From Planctomycetota bacterium (lineage in GTDB: Bacteria; Planctomycetota; Phycisphaerae; Phycisphaerales; SM1A02), in contig JAPULD010000543.1 of assembly GCA_027295365.1 (NCBI GenBank), forward strand, positions 1 through 27,067: DNA of 27,067 nucleotides, written 5' to 3'. Made by a program: the position numbers and the translations under genes. Numbering within the stretch: the first letter of the stretch is position 1; every line of letters begins with the position of its first letter. The notes under the pieces were generated by a model. The model searched no databases and was not told where the DNA came from. It was given only the letters and a program-made list of their open reading frames with translations. Positions 1-8,333 of the stretch are shown here, piece by piece.

Positions 1-69
1 CTTGAGTGGTGGATGCTACGTAATGCAACCATTCGAGGTTCGCAACGATCGGCCCGCACGTTGCGATCT

Positions 70-98
70 TTGACTCTCAGGCAGTTTCTTGATGCAAT
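70..98 (+). promoter_or_regulatory. Candidate sigma-70-like promoter of the SPFH/ABC operon
   Basis: TTGACT (70-75) and TGCAAT (93-98) are separated by 17 bases, matching -35/-10 spacing, and would leave a leader of about 100 bases before the ATG at 207. Just upstream, TCGCAAC (40-46) and GTTGCGA (60-66) form a 7-base inverted repeat that could be an operator. The -10 box matches the consensus at only 4 of 6 bases, so this is a candidate only. Nothing else is evident in 1-206. Confidence 0.35.
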
Positions 99-206
99 TT
101 CAAGCTCTAATTTGTTGAAGTTCAATACCTTACAGCATCGCATCGAGATCCATGAGAATACCTCTTTCCTGCGTGCCACATCTCTTCTGATTCCGCCGAG
201 CACATT

Positions 207-2393
207 ATGAGAATTGATCATTTTGCGTACCAGCGGGCGACCCGAGTGGCCTCCTTCGGCCTGCTGCTCCAGATCGTCATCGGGCTGATACTCCTGATCT
301 TCGGGCTGATCCTCAAGGACACAACCCTCAAGTTCGGGGCGATGTACACCCTTTTGGGGGTGATCGTCTGGCTGGCCCTCATGGTCATCTTCTATCAGCA
401 CAAGCTCGAGAAGCTTGAATCGCTTGAAGAGGATGAGCTGGCGTCCAGCCGTGGCGAAGGCGTCAGGTCCATGTTCGCTGAGGACAATGACGAAATGCGG
501 GTTGCCGCTCGTCGTCTGGGCATGATGTACAAGTGGCTGATGCCCATCATCAGCCTCGGGCTGGCCATGATGTTGGGGCTCTTTGCCTGGTACATGCTCA
601 GCTTCATGCAGGCCCGGAACCTGCCTGATTCCGATCTGGCCACTGATTTCCTGACCACCGCCAACCGGGGGTGGGGTATCTCGCTCTGCCTCGGCGCTTC
701 GGTCGCGGCCTTCATCTTCTCTCGATTCATCGCGGGAATGTCCAGGCAGCCGGCGTGGCAGAATCTTCGCGGTGGCGCCGCCTTCATGGTGGGCACATCA
801 TTGTTGTGCCTGCTCATCGCGATCGGCATCGGGTTCCGGTTCTTCGAAAACGAATCGGTCATGATCGGGATCGGGTACGCCATCCCGATCTTCATGATCG
901 TGCTGGCCATCGAGATCGTCCTGAACTTCATCCTGAACCTGTATCGCCCCCGGATCCCGGGAGAGACGCCACGTCCCGCCTTCGACTCGAAGATGCTCAG
1001 CCTGATGGCGGCTCCCGACAATCTCGTGAGGTCGATCAACGAGGCGGTCAATTACCAGTTCGGCTTCGATGTCACCAGTACCTGGGGTTACCAGCTCCTG
1101 TTGCGGAACTTTGTCTGGCTGATCGCCATCGGTTTTGTTGCCATGGTCCTTCTCAACACCATGGTGATCGTCGAGCCCCATCAACAAGCCGTCAAGCTTC
1201 GGGGTGGTGCGATCGTCGATGATAAAGTTCATGAAGCGGGCATTCTCTGGAAATTGCCTTGGCCGATCGAAACCGCGGAAGTGCATGACGTACGACGCAT
1301 TCGCACGCTGCCGCTCACGGCCCAGCGGACCGTCTTTCATCGCCCCTTGAGAGACAATCCCAATGGCGACGATCGTGAACTCGACCTCTGGAAGGACGCC
1401 CTGAAGGGGAAGACCGATGAGGAAGTCATCCCCTTCATCGTCGGCGCGTCAAGCCTTGACATTCAGGATGAATTCCTTGAGGAAATACAGGCCTTCGAAA
1501 CGGACGAGGTTGAAGTTCTCAGCGATGAAATCGGTATTTCTTATTCGCTCGTCCAGTGCGAGATCGCGTTGGAATACCGGATCAAGGATGACGGAGGGCT
1601 TCGTGAATACCTCAAGTTCGCACCGGATACCGTCAAACGACGCAATCGTCTCAATGAACGAGAGTTGACGCTCAAGTCGTTGGCGTTGGCGGTCGTAAAT
1701 GATGAATTGGCGAGTCGTTCGCTGGACGATGCACTCGCGCTGGGTCAGGAAAGCCTGCCCCTTGAGATCAAGCGTCGGATCCAGGCGTCCTTCGATAAGC
1801 ATGAAGCCGGCATTGAAGTCGTGGCGGTGAATTTTCCCACCATGCGTCCCATGGACAGCAGCTACAACGCCTTCATTGACCTCAGCCTGGCCAGCCAGGA
1901 ACGCCGACAACGACTGTCGGAGGTCCGAATGGAAGTGGTGTACAGCCGGATCATACAGGTCGGTGACGAGTCGATGCTCACGCCGGTGCTGGAAGGCATC
2001 GACGAATGGGATCGGCTTCGTATCGAGAAGGGGCTCGATGATCCCGAAACAGTCGCCCAGCGTATGAAGGTCGAGCAATTCCTCTTGGATGGGGGCGGAG
2101 AAAACGCGCAGAACATCGCCTACGCGGAAAACGAACGCTGGGTGAAAGTGCTTCAGGCGCGGACCCGGGCCAGTCGAACCTTAGGCCAGATTCCGGCTTA
2201 TCGCGCCGCTCCACGTCTGTATCGACAACGTGAGATCATGCGAGTGCTCAGCCAGAAATTGCAATTTGCCAGGAAATATGTCGTGGGTATCGATCCCAAG
2301 GATTTTCAAATCAACGTCGAACTCAAGCAGCTGAACTCCATGCTGAACTTCGAGGATGCCATGCTCGAAGAAGGAGAAGTGCCGGATGAATAA
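207..2393 (+). CDS. Polytopic membrane protein with C-terminal SPFH/band-7 (HflK-like) domain
   Basis: This 728-residue protein has an unusual fusion layout. Seven hydrophobic segments are visible at about residues 14-36, 43-63, 109-131, 157-176, 190-211, 217-243 and 300-321. The last one leads directly into an SPFH-type domain starting V-I-V-E-P-H-Q-Q-A-V (about 320), with the long charged helical region typical of HflK/prohibitin after it. Ordinary HflK has one N-terminal helix and about 400 residues, so the first 300 residues are extra. SPFH proteins assemble into large membrane rings or scaffolds and often modulate membrane proteases or define microdomains. It is the first gene of a six-gene operon and overlaps the next gene by 8 bases. 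The ATG at 207 has no strong ribosome site. Family assignment is good; the role is inferred. Confidence 0.85.
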   Translation: MRIDHFAYQRATRVASFGLLLQIVIGLILLIFGLILKDTTLKFGAMYTLLGVIVWLALMVIFYQHKLEKLESLEEDELASSRGEGVRSMFAEDNDEMRVAARRLGMMYKWLMPIISLGLAMMLGLFAWYMLSFMQARNLPDSDLATDFLTTANRGWGISLCLGASVAAFIFSRFIAGMSRQPAWQNLRGGAAFMVGTSLLCLLIAIGIGFRFFENESVMIGIGYAIPIFMIVLAIEIVLNFILNLYRPRIPGETPRPAFDSKMLSLMAAPDNLVRSINEAVNYQFGFDVTSTWGYQLLLRNFVWLIAIGFVAMVLLNTMVIVEPHQQAVKLRGGAIVDDKVHEAGILWKLPWPIETAEVHDVRRIRTLPLTAQRTVFHRPLRDNPNGDDRELDLWKDALKGKTDEEVIPFIVGASSLDIQDEFLEEIQAFETDEVEVLSDEIGISYSLVQCEIALEYRIKDDGGLREYLKFAPDTVKRRNRLNERELTLKSLALAVVNDELASRSLDDALALGQESLPLEIKRRIQASFDKHEAGIEVVAVNFPTMRPMDSSYNAFIDLSLASQERRQRLSEVRMEVVYSRIIQVGDESMLTPVLEGIDEWDRLRIEKGLDDPETVAQRMKVEQFLLDGGGENAQNIAYAENERWVKVLQARTRASRTLGQIPAYRAAPRLYRQREIMRVLSQKLQFARKYVVGIDPKDFQINVELKQLNSMLNFEDAMLEEGEVPDE

Positions 2394-3414
2394 GCCCTTC
2401 GTTATCGTCATTGGTCTCGTATTGCTCGCATCGCTCTTGCTGTTCAGCATGACGTTTACCATCAAGTACCACGAAGTGGGGATCAAGACCCGATTCGGGA
2501 AGGCTACGGATGGTGTCATCACGGAGCCGGGGCTGGGCTTCAAGTGGCCCAAGCCCATCAATTCCGTCATCACGCTGGACAAGCGTCTTCAGATGATCGA
2601 GACCCCGTTGGAAACCATTCAGACCGCCGATGGCCAGCAGCTCGTGGTCCGTGCGTTCATGTTGTGGAAGATCAACGAGGAAGGCAATGGCCCCCTGGAC
2701 TTCTACAACAGCTACGCCACGACCGAGGATGCGGAAGCCTCGCTTCGCAACGAGTTCCGCACCGCCGTCACGCGTGGCGTCAGCAATTATCGATTCAATG
2801 AGTTGATCGGCGCAGACAGCAAGATCGCTCAGGCCGAGTCGGACATCCGAGACGAGATGAAGAACATTCTGGAAAAGGGCGTGGTGCCGGTCACCATCGG
2901 ATTCCGCCAGATGAGCTTGTCGGCAAAGACCACCCGGGCCGTGGTGAGCCGGATGAACGCGGAGCGAAAGCAACTCGCGCAGATCGAGCGAATCAAGGGC
3001 CAGGCCGAGGCGCAACGGATCAAGTCCGAAGCCCTCATCGACATCGAGAAGATCATGGCGTTCGCGAATCAACGCGCCGAGGAGATTCGAGCCCAGGGTG
3101 ACATACGAGCGGCTCGATATCTTGATGATATGAGTGAGGATGAGGATCTTGCGGTCTTCCTGGTGTGGATCGATGCGCTGGAGAGGATTCTCAACGAGAA
3201 CACGACCTTTATCCTCGAGACAAACGTGGCGCCGTTCCATCTGGCGGACCAGAATGCCCAAGTCAATGTCAATGGCATTCCGATGCCCGAAAAGATCTAC
3301 GACATCAGCCAGAACAATCTCAATCCCGCCCATCGTGCCGAGAAAAGCAAAGGCGACCTGAGCCAGGAAGATATCGAAACCGCTTTGGCAGAGAAGGGTT
3401 CGGACAATGAGTGA
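2386..3414 (+). CDS. hflC: SPFH domain protein, HflC-like
   Basis: A 342-residue protein with one N-terminal signal-anchor helix (about 5-23). An SPFH domain follows immediately (Y-H-E-V-G-I-K-T-R-F-G-K near 28-39, then G-L-G-F-K-W-P), and then a long charged coiled-coil region rich in A/E/K/R (about 180-240, around K-G-Q-A-E-A-Q-R-I-K-S-E-A). Size and order match HflC, which in E. coli pairs with HflK around the FtsH protease. The start at 2386 is chosen because AAGGAG lies 9 bases upstream (2371-2376); an in-frame ATG at 2356 would lie deeper inside the previous gene. It overlaps the genes on both sides by 8 bases, implying translational coupling and a joint complex. No ftsH is seen nearby. 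The gene symbol is by family resemblance only. Confidence 0.85.
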   Translation: MNKPFVIVIGLVLLASLLLFSMTFTIKYHEVGIKTRFGKATDGVITEPGLGFKWPKPINSVITLDKRLQMIETPLETIQTADGQQLVVRAFMLWKINEEGNGPLDFYNSYATTEDAEASLRNEFRTAVTRGVSNYRFNELIGADSKIAQAESDIRDEMKNILEKGVVPVTIGFRQMSLSAKTTRAVVSRMNAERKQLAQIERIKGQAEAQRIKSEALIDIEKIMAFANQRAEEIRAQGDIRAARYLDDMSEDEDLAVFLVWIDALERILNENTTFILETNVAPFHLADQNAQVNVNGIPMPEKIYDISQNNLNPAHRAEKSKGDLSQEDIETALAEKGSDNE

Positions 3415-4900
3415 ATCTTACGACCCGAAGAATGACATCCACGTGCCTGAGGAAGGGGAGTCGAGCGTGGTTGAGGAGCAGAATCTCGATCAGCCTCAGT
3501 CGCCACGACGAACCGCCTCGGCTGAATTCGTCGTCACGGCTGAAGTCGGTAGCGAATCCTCTCTCCGTGATGCGATGGATCCGGCCAATCAATCGTTGGC
3601 CGACGCCTTGCGTCTCAGTTTCCGCGTGCTGCAGATCGTCATACTCATCTTGATCGTGGCGTTTTTCGGATCGGGAATCGACACCGTGCCCGACAAGTAT
3701 TCCGGCGTCCTGACCCGATGGGGCAAGATCGTCACGTATGACGGTGACAAAGCCCTGGGGAGCGGGTTGAAGTACAGCGGGTGGCCCTATCCCGTCAGTG
3801 AATTCATCATCTTCGAGGCTGAAAACCGAATGGTGAATGTCTCATCGACCTTCTTGCCCAATTCCAGCGTGCGCGGATACACCATCCAGGAGCACATCGA
3901 GAAAGCCCGTCCGACGGAGGAGCATAAACCGGGAGTCGATGGACAACTGCTGACCTCCGAAGGCGATATCGTTCATGTCGCCGTCATGGTGATCTATCGG
4001 ATCGACGATCCCGTCACGTTCGTCCAGAATCTTTCCATCGAGCAGGCTGACGACATCGTCCGTTGGGCCACGGAAAGGGCGACCATTACCGCCGTGGCGA
4101 AAATGAAGCTGCTGGACCTCATGGAAATCACCGAGGAAGTTCGTCAGCAGATTCTGTTGAGTACGCAACTGGCCCTGAATGACATCGGGGTCGGCATTCG
4201 AATTACGCAAGTGACGTTGCCCGAGCCACCCCGCGCGCCGTACGGGATCCAGAATACTTTCCATGAATTACAGGAAACACGCGTGAATTCGGTGAGTTCG
4301 ATCACCCAGGCCGAACTTGATGCCGATCACACCCGCAATGAGCGAGCCGGTCGCCGGTGGAGATCAATCATCAACCTGATCGATCAATACGAGATTGCCG
4401 AGGATCTCAACGACGCGGAGGCCTCCGCCACCCACCTGGCAGCGATTACCGAATGGCTCGACAACGATGCCGAAGGCGAAGCCAGCATGATCATCAGCGA
4501 AGCCCGTCGGTATCAGTCACAGGTTGACTCGACCCTGGGGAACGAAGCGAAGCGATTCGCGAGTCTTCTGCAGTCGTATCGCCAACATCCGGATCTCGCG
4601 ATTCGCCAGCCCTGGATGAATACGATCGCACACATCATGAGTCGTTCGGACGCCGAAGTGTTTTCCGTGCCCGCGTCCATCGGCGCGATGTCGATCTCGA
4701 TTTCGGGACTTGACGAGATTGCCCAGGAACGACGGGATCTGAGGCTGGATCGGAAGAACAAGGCTGGTTGGACGGATGGACTCATCACCGGGTTTAGAAC
4801 TATTCAGCAAGCCGAGGACATGTCCATCGGGACGCCGGGACGCCAAATCAATATCAAGGATGGCAAGTTAGTGGGCCAAGGCACTACCAGGAATAACTAG
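3407..4900 (+). CDS. SPFH domain protein, HflK/prohibitin-like
   Basis: This 497-residue protein is the third consecutive SPFH protein. It has an acidic cytoplasmic N-terminus of about 65 residues, a single membrane helix at about 70-90, and an SPFH domain beginning D-T-V-P-D-K-Y-S-G-V-L-T-R-W-G-K. The region with D-I-V-H-V-A-V-M-V-I-Y-R-I is the typical core strand (substrate-type V-x-Y-R-I motif of HflK). A long helical part with several acidic patches follows, and a glycine/threonine-rich tail ends the protein. It starts at an ATG overlapping the stop of the HflC-like gene by 8 bases. HflK usually precedes hflC; here an HflK-like protein follows it as well as a fused one preceding it. The role as scaffold is inferred from the family. 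Confidence 0.82.
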   Translation: MSESYDPKNDIHVPEEGESSVVEEQNLDQPQSPRRTASAEFVVTAEVGSESSLRDAMDPANQSLADALRLSFRVLQIVILILIVAFFGSGIDTVPDKYSGVLTRWGKIVTYDGDKALGSGLKYSGWPYPVSEFIIFEAENRMVNVSSTFLPNSSVRGYTIQEHIEKARPTEEHKPGVDGQLLTSEGDIVHVAVMVIYRIDDPVTFVQNLSIEQADDIVRWATERATITAVAKMKLLDLMEITEEVRQQILLSTQLALNDIGVGIRITQVTLPEPPRAPYGIQNTFHELQETRVNSVSSITQAELDADHTRNERAGRRWRSIINLIDQYEIAEDLNDAEASATHLAAITEWLDNDAEGEASMIISEARRYQSQVDSTLGNEAKRFASLLQSYRQHPDLAIRQPWMNTIAHIMSRSDAEVFSVPASIGAMSISISGLDEIAQERRDLRLDRKNKAGWTDGLITGFRTIQQAEDMSIGTPGRQINIKDGKLVGQGTTRNN

Positions 4901-4915
4901 TAACGAGTTCGATAA

Positions 4916-6151
4916 ATGGTATCACATCAGAAAACCGAATACGTCGTCGAAGCCGTCGGCCTGACCAAGGTCTTCAAGGACTTCTGGATGCGGACCAAGG
5001 CCCGCGCCGTGGACAACATTGATTTCGAGATCAATCATGGCGAGGTGTTCGGCTTGTTGGGACCAAACGGTTCGGGCAAAAGTACGACGATCAAAATGAT
5101 CCTCGGTTTGCTTCACAAGACCAGCGGGCGACTGGCTGTTTTCGGACGCCCTCCGGCCGATGTCATGGTCAAGAAACACATCGGGTTTCTGCCTGAGGAA
5201 TCGTATCTCTACCGATTCCTGAACTCGCGAGAAACGCTCGACTATTACGGCAAGCTTTTCGGTCTCGATCGAAAAACCCGGAAGCGGCGCACCGACGAAC
5301 TGCTGGACATGGTGGGGCTGACCCAGGTGGCACACCGATCGATCGGCGAGTTCTCCAAGGGCATGGCACGACGCATCGGCCTCGCTCAGGCGTTGATCAA
5401 TGATCCGGAATTCCTGATTCTCGACGAACCGACCTCCGGACTGGATCCTATCGGCACGCGCCAGGTGAAGGACCTGATCATCGAACTGAGTCGACGTGGC
5501 AAGACCGTTCTTCTCAGCTCGCACTTGCTGGCTGACGTCGAAGACGTCTGCGATCGCATGGTCATGCTCTACGGGGGGAGCATTCGTGCCCAAGGGACGG
5601 CCGACGAATTACTTCGCGATACGGAGCGCACCGTCATCCGGACGCCACGTCTGAGTGTCGAGACCCTGGCCAAGATCGAGGATCTGCTGGAGAAATCCGA
5701 AGGCATCGCGATCGAAAGCGTGGAGGCTCCAAAACAGCGTCTTGAACAACTGTTCATGGAGATCGTCGAGCAGGCTCGCAAGGACCAGATCGAGACTTCG
5801 GGCGCTGTTCATGGCGGTGAAACCGCGGCGTTCCTCCAGATGGAAGCCGGTGATTCCGTCGGCCAGGGCGATGCCCTGATCGATGCGTTGGTCAGTGATC
5901 AGCAATCAGAAGGGGTCGCCAAGGCGGTCGAAGTCGAGGAAACCCAGAAGGCTGCTCCTGAGGAGCAAGCCCGGGATGAGGTGCTGGCAGAACTCGTCAA
6001 GGAAGTCGAGGAGCCCCAACGACCCCAGGTGGAAGAAGTCGTGGTCGTCACGGAAGCCCCCAAGGATGTGGATGTCTCGATGATCGATTCGCTATTGTCT
6101 GGAACCGAAGATACGGAAGACAATGAATCTCAGGACGAAGAGGATCGCTGA
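4916..6151 (+). CDS. ABC transporter ATP-binding protein with acidic C-terminal tail
   Basis: The first 240 residues are a complete ABC ATPase of the ABC-2 exporter type. It has Walker A G-P-N-G-S-G-K-S (49-56), a signature written F-S-K-G-M (146-150) as is usual in this subfamily, Walker B F-L-I-L-D-E (166-171), D-loop S-G-L-D (174-177) and the switch histidine H203. The Q-loop position reads L-P-E-E, without a glutamine, which is common in these exporters. Residues of about 250-411 form a long tail rich in E, V and D that ends in a run of acidic residues; such a tail is not part of the usual fold (about 240-320 residues). The gene starts 15 bases after the third SPFH gene and ends 17 bases before the permease, its expected partner. 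The substrate is unknown. Confidence 0.92.
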   Translation: MVSHQKTEYVVEAVGLTKVFKDFWMRTKARAVDNIDFEINHGEVFGLLGPNGSGKSTTIKMILGLLHKTSGRLAVFGRPPADVMVKKHIGFLPEESYLYRFLNSRETLDYYGKLFGLDRKTRKRRTDELLDMVGLTQVAHRSIGEFSKGMARRIGLAQALINDPEFLILDEPTSGLDPIGTRQVKDLIIELSRRGKTVLLSSHLLADVEDVCDRMVMLYGGSIRAQGTADELLRDTERTVIRTPRLSVETLAKIEDLLEKSEGIAIESVEAPKQRLEQLFMEIVEQARKDQIETSGAVHGGETAAFLQMEAGDSVGQGDALIDALVSDQQSEGVAKAVEVEETQKAAPEEQARDEVLAELVKEVEEPQRPQVEEVVVVTEAPKDVDVSMIDSLLSGTEDTEDNESQDEEDR

Positions 6152-6168
6152 ACGAGCCGAAAGACGCC

Positions 6169-8283
6169 ATGATTTTTCTTCGCAATCTCTACGTCAAGCT
6201 TAATCTTCTTCAACAGCGACTCTCCTATCGAGTGGCGTTGAGCGTCATCGCCATCGTCGCGTGTGCCATCGTGTTCGGCACGCTCCTCCGGTCCAGCTAC
6301 GCACTCAGTCACCATCGCAACATCCTTGAGCCCGCGCTGACCAGCCAGAACATCAACCGAGGCGACGAGCACGCGGTTCGCCTCTTCAATGATGGCGAGA
6401 TGAACGTCGAGGGGTACACATACTCCAGCGCGTTGATCAAGGATCGGCCTGAGCACATCTTCACGCCGGAAGGGGATATCGGTTCGCCCGGCTACGTCAC
6501 ACGTTTGCTGCTCCTGGATCTGAGGCCGACGTGGGCTCCGGAATGGCTCCTTGAGCAGCCCGATACGACCTGGATGCTGACGATCGTGACCAGCACATGG
6601 CTGTTGATGGTGATCTGGTTGAACGCGAGCGTGCCATTATTCATGACGCTCGTGCTCATGGGCATTCCGCTCGGCATCGGCTGGTTCTACAAGTCATTCC
6701 AGGCAACTCTTGGCGATATTCCGATTGTCAATTGGCCGATGTTCCTGGCCAATGAGCATGTCATGCTCTACATCGGGGGGCTCGGGCTCTTCACGTTCAC
6801 GTTCATATTGCTGACGAATCTTGTGATGATTCTCTATAGCCGGCCGAACCAGGTCCTCGCGGTCGCCCATACCCTGATGAAAGAAGCTTCGCGCACGAAG
6901 CTGTCGCTGGTGTTCATCATATTGCTGCTGGTGATCCTGCCGCTCTTGCCCTTGCACCTGGATCCAGACTCGCCCCTTCGGTTCCAAGTGCAGACGTTCA
7001 TCAGTCGAAGCTTCATGCTCACGTTCGCGATCACGGCCCTTCTGACAATCTTCCTGTCCTGCGCCTCGATCGCGTTCGAGATCCGTGATCGCCAGATCTG
7101 GCAACTCATGACCAAGCCCATGAATCGACTCAGCTACCTTGTCGGCAAGTGGCTGGGGGTCATGACGCTGAACCTCATCATCCTCATCGTGGCCGGGCTC
7201 TCGACGTTCACGTTCATCCAGTACCTTCGCATCCAGCCCGTGGCCCCGGGGATCGAAGGCCAGCTGGATGCGCTGGCCGTGCGCGATCAGGTCTTGACGG
7301 CTCGTGTCGCCATGAAGCCCGACTATGTGACGCTGACCCCGGAGCAGTTGATCATTCGAGAAGAGGCGATCATCGCTCAGGACAGTGAGTTGTCCATCAT
7401 GGAGGACATCCCGATGTCGGTTCGTCGGGCGATTCGAAGCGAACTCCAGACCAACAATCGAACCGGGCAGCGCACCGTTCCGGCTTTGATGAGCAAGTCG
7501 TACATATTCTCCGGGCTTTCCAAAGCGAAGCAATTGCAATCATCGTTGACGCTTCGGTATCGCTTTTTCATCATGGAAAACAGCGAACATGATGTGTTCA
7601 CGGCGGTCTTCCAGTTCAATGACGACCCCGCGTCGGCTCGTATTCGTAATTACGTACCCACCCAGACTCACGTCTTTCCCATCGGGACGGATCTCATCCG
7701 TGAGGATGGCACGCTCAAGCTCGATATCTATAACGCCTACTCGACCACGAGGGATGTCCCCTCGGCGGGCGCCCTGAATTTCGAAGACGATGGCCTGGAC
7801 ATTCTCTATAAGGTGGCGAATTTTGAAGGCAACTTCTTCCGGGCGATCCTCGTCATGTGGTTCAAGCTCTCGTTCCTTTCGGCGCTGGGCATCTGTTGCG
7901 CCACGTTCCTGAGTTTTCCCGTGGCGTGCCTGTCGTCATTCACGATCTTCCTGGCTGGTCTCCTGGCCCCCTTCGTCAGCGATTCGCTGGCGACGTTCAC
8001 CATCGACAGTTGGGGTCAGATTCCCGCGGGCGAGATCGGGGCCAAGATACGGTGGATCTTCACCTGGAGCGTCCACAGCCTTGCCTATGGCATCGTGTAC
8101 CTGGTCCGTGGATTTGGCGAATACAAACCGACCCGGAGTCTTGTGGCCGGTGAACTCATCTCATGGTGGAGTGTCTTCACCGGCTTCTTGCGTCTCGGTG
8201 TCGCCTGGTCCTGTATTTCGATGGTGATCGGCTATCTCGTCATTCGCAATCGCCAACTCGCCATTTACAGTGGAAATGGATAA
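6169..8283 (+). CDS. ABC-2-type transporter permease
   Basis: A 704-residue polytopic protein with hydrophobic segments at about 20-40, 134-173 (two), 196-224, 242-260, 283-302, 329-350, 565-610 (two) and near 675-693. The stretch F-E-I-R-D-R-Q-I-W-Q-L-M-T-K-P-M-N-R before the helix at about 329 resembles the amphipathic coupling segment of ABC-2 permeases (basic residues, then 'K/S-P-M/V-x-R'). A soluble domain of about 200 residues (roughly 355-560), probably extracytoplasmic, lies between helices; ordinary ABC-2 permeases of 250-400 residues lack it. It follows the ATPase by 17 bases, so the two almost certainly form one exporter. The substrate cannot be told from sequence. Confidence 0.85.
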   Translation: MIFLRNLYVKLNLLQQRLSYRVALSVIAIVACAIVFGTLLRSSYALSHHRNILEPALTSQNINRGDEHAVRLFNDGEMNVEGYTYSSALIKDRPEHIFTPEGDIGSPGYVTRLLLLDLRPTWAPEWLLEQPDTTWMLTIVTSTWLLMVIWLNASVPLFMTLVLMGIPLGIGWFYKSFQATLGDIPIVNWPMFLANEHVMLYIGGLGLFTFTFILLTNLVMILYSRPNQVLAVAHTLMKEASRTKLSLVFIILLLVILPLLPLHLDPDSPLRFQVQTFISRSFMLTFAITALLTIFLSCASIAFEIRDRQIWQLMTKPMNRLSYLVGKWLGVMTLNLIILIVAGLSTFTFIQYLRIQPVAPGIEGQLDALAVRDQVLTARVAMKPDYVTLTPEQLIIREEAIIAQDSELSIMEDIPMSVRRAIRSELQTNNRTGQRTVPALMSKSYIFSGLSKAKQLQSSLTLRYRFFIMENSEHDVFTAVFQFNDDPASARIRNYVPTQTHVFPIGTDLIREDGTLKLDIYNAYSTTRDVPSAGALNFEDDGLDILYKVANFEGNFFRAILVMWFKLSFLSALGICCATFLSFPVACLSSFTIFLAGLLAPFVSDSLATFTIDSWGQIPAGEIGAKIRWIFTWSVHSLAYGIVYLVRGFGEYKPTRSLVAGELISWWSVFTGFLRLGVAWSCISMVIGYLVIRNRQLAIYSGNG

Positions 8284-8288
8284 TGAAG

Positions 8289-8302
8289 CAGGGTGCACCC
8301 TG
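8289..8302. repeat. 14-base perfect palindrome between permease gene and its downstream neighbour
   Basis: CAGGGTGCACCCTG reads the same on both strands. It sits in the 50-base gap between the permease stop and the next start, and is followed by GACCAGGTC (8303-8311), another short dyad. A loop-less palindrome is a better protein-binding site than a hairpin. It may also arise by chance. Confidence 0.3.
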
Positions 8303-8333
8303 GACCAGGTCACCCGACTGATGGAGCGGATCG

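Noticed and set aside
13..210. Open frame of 65 codons ending at an ATGA overlap with the first SPFH gene
   Set aside because: Its composition is S/L/R-rich without domain likeness, there is no ribosome site, and it covers the likely promoter; the overlap is probably chance.
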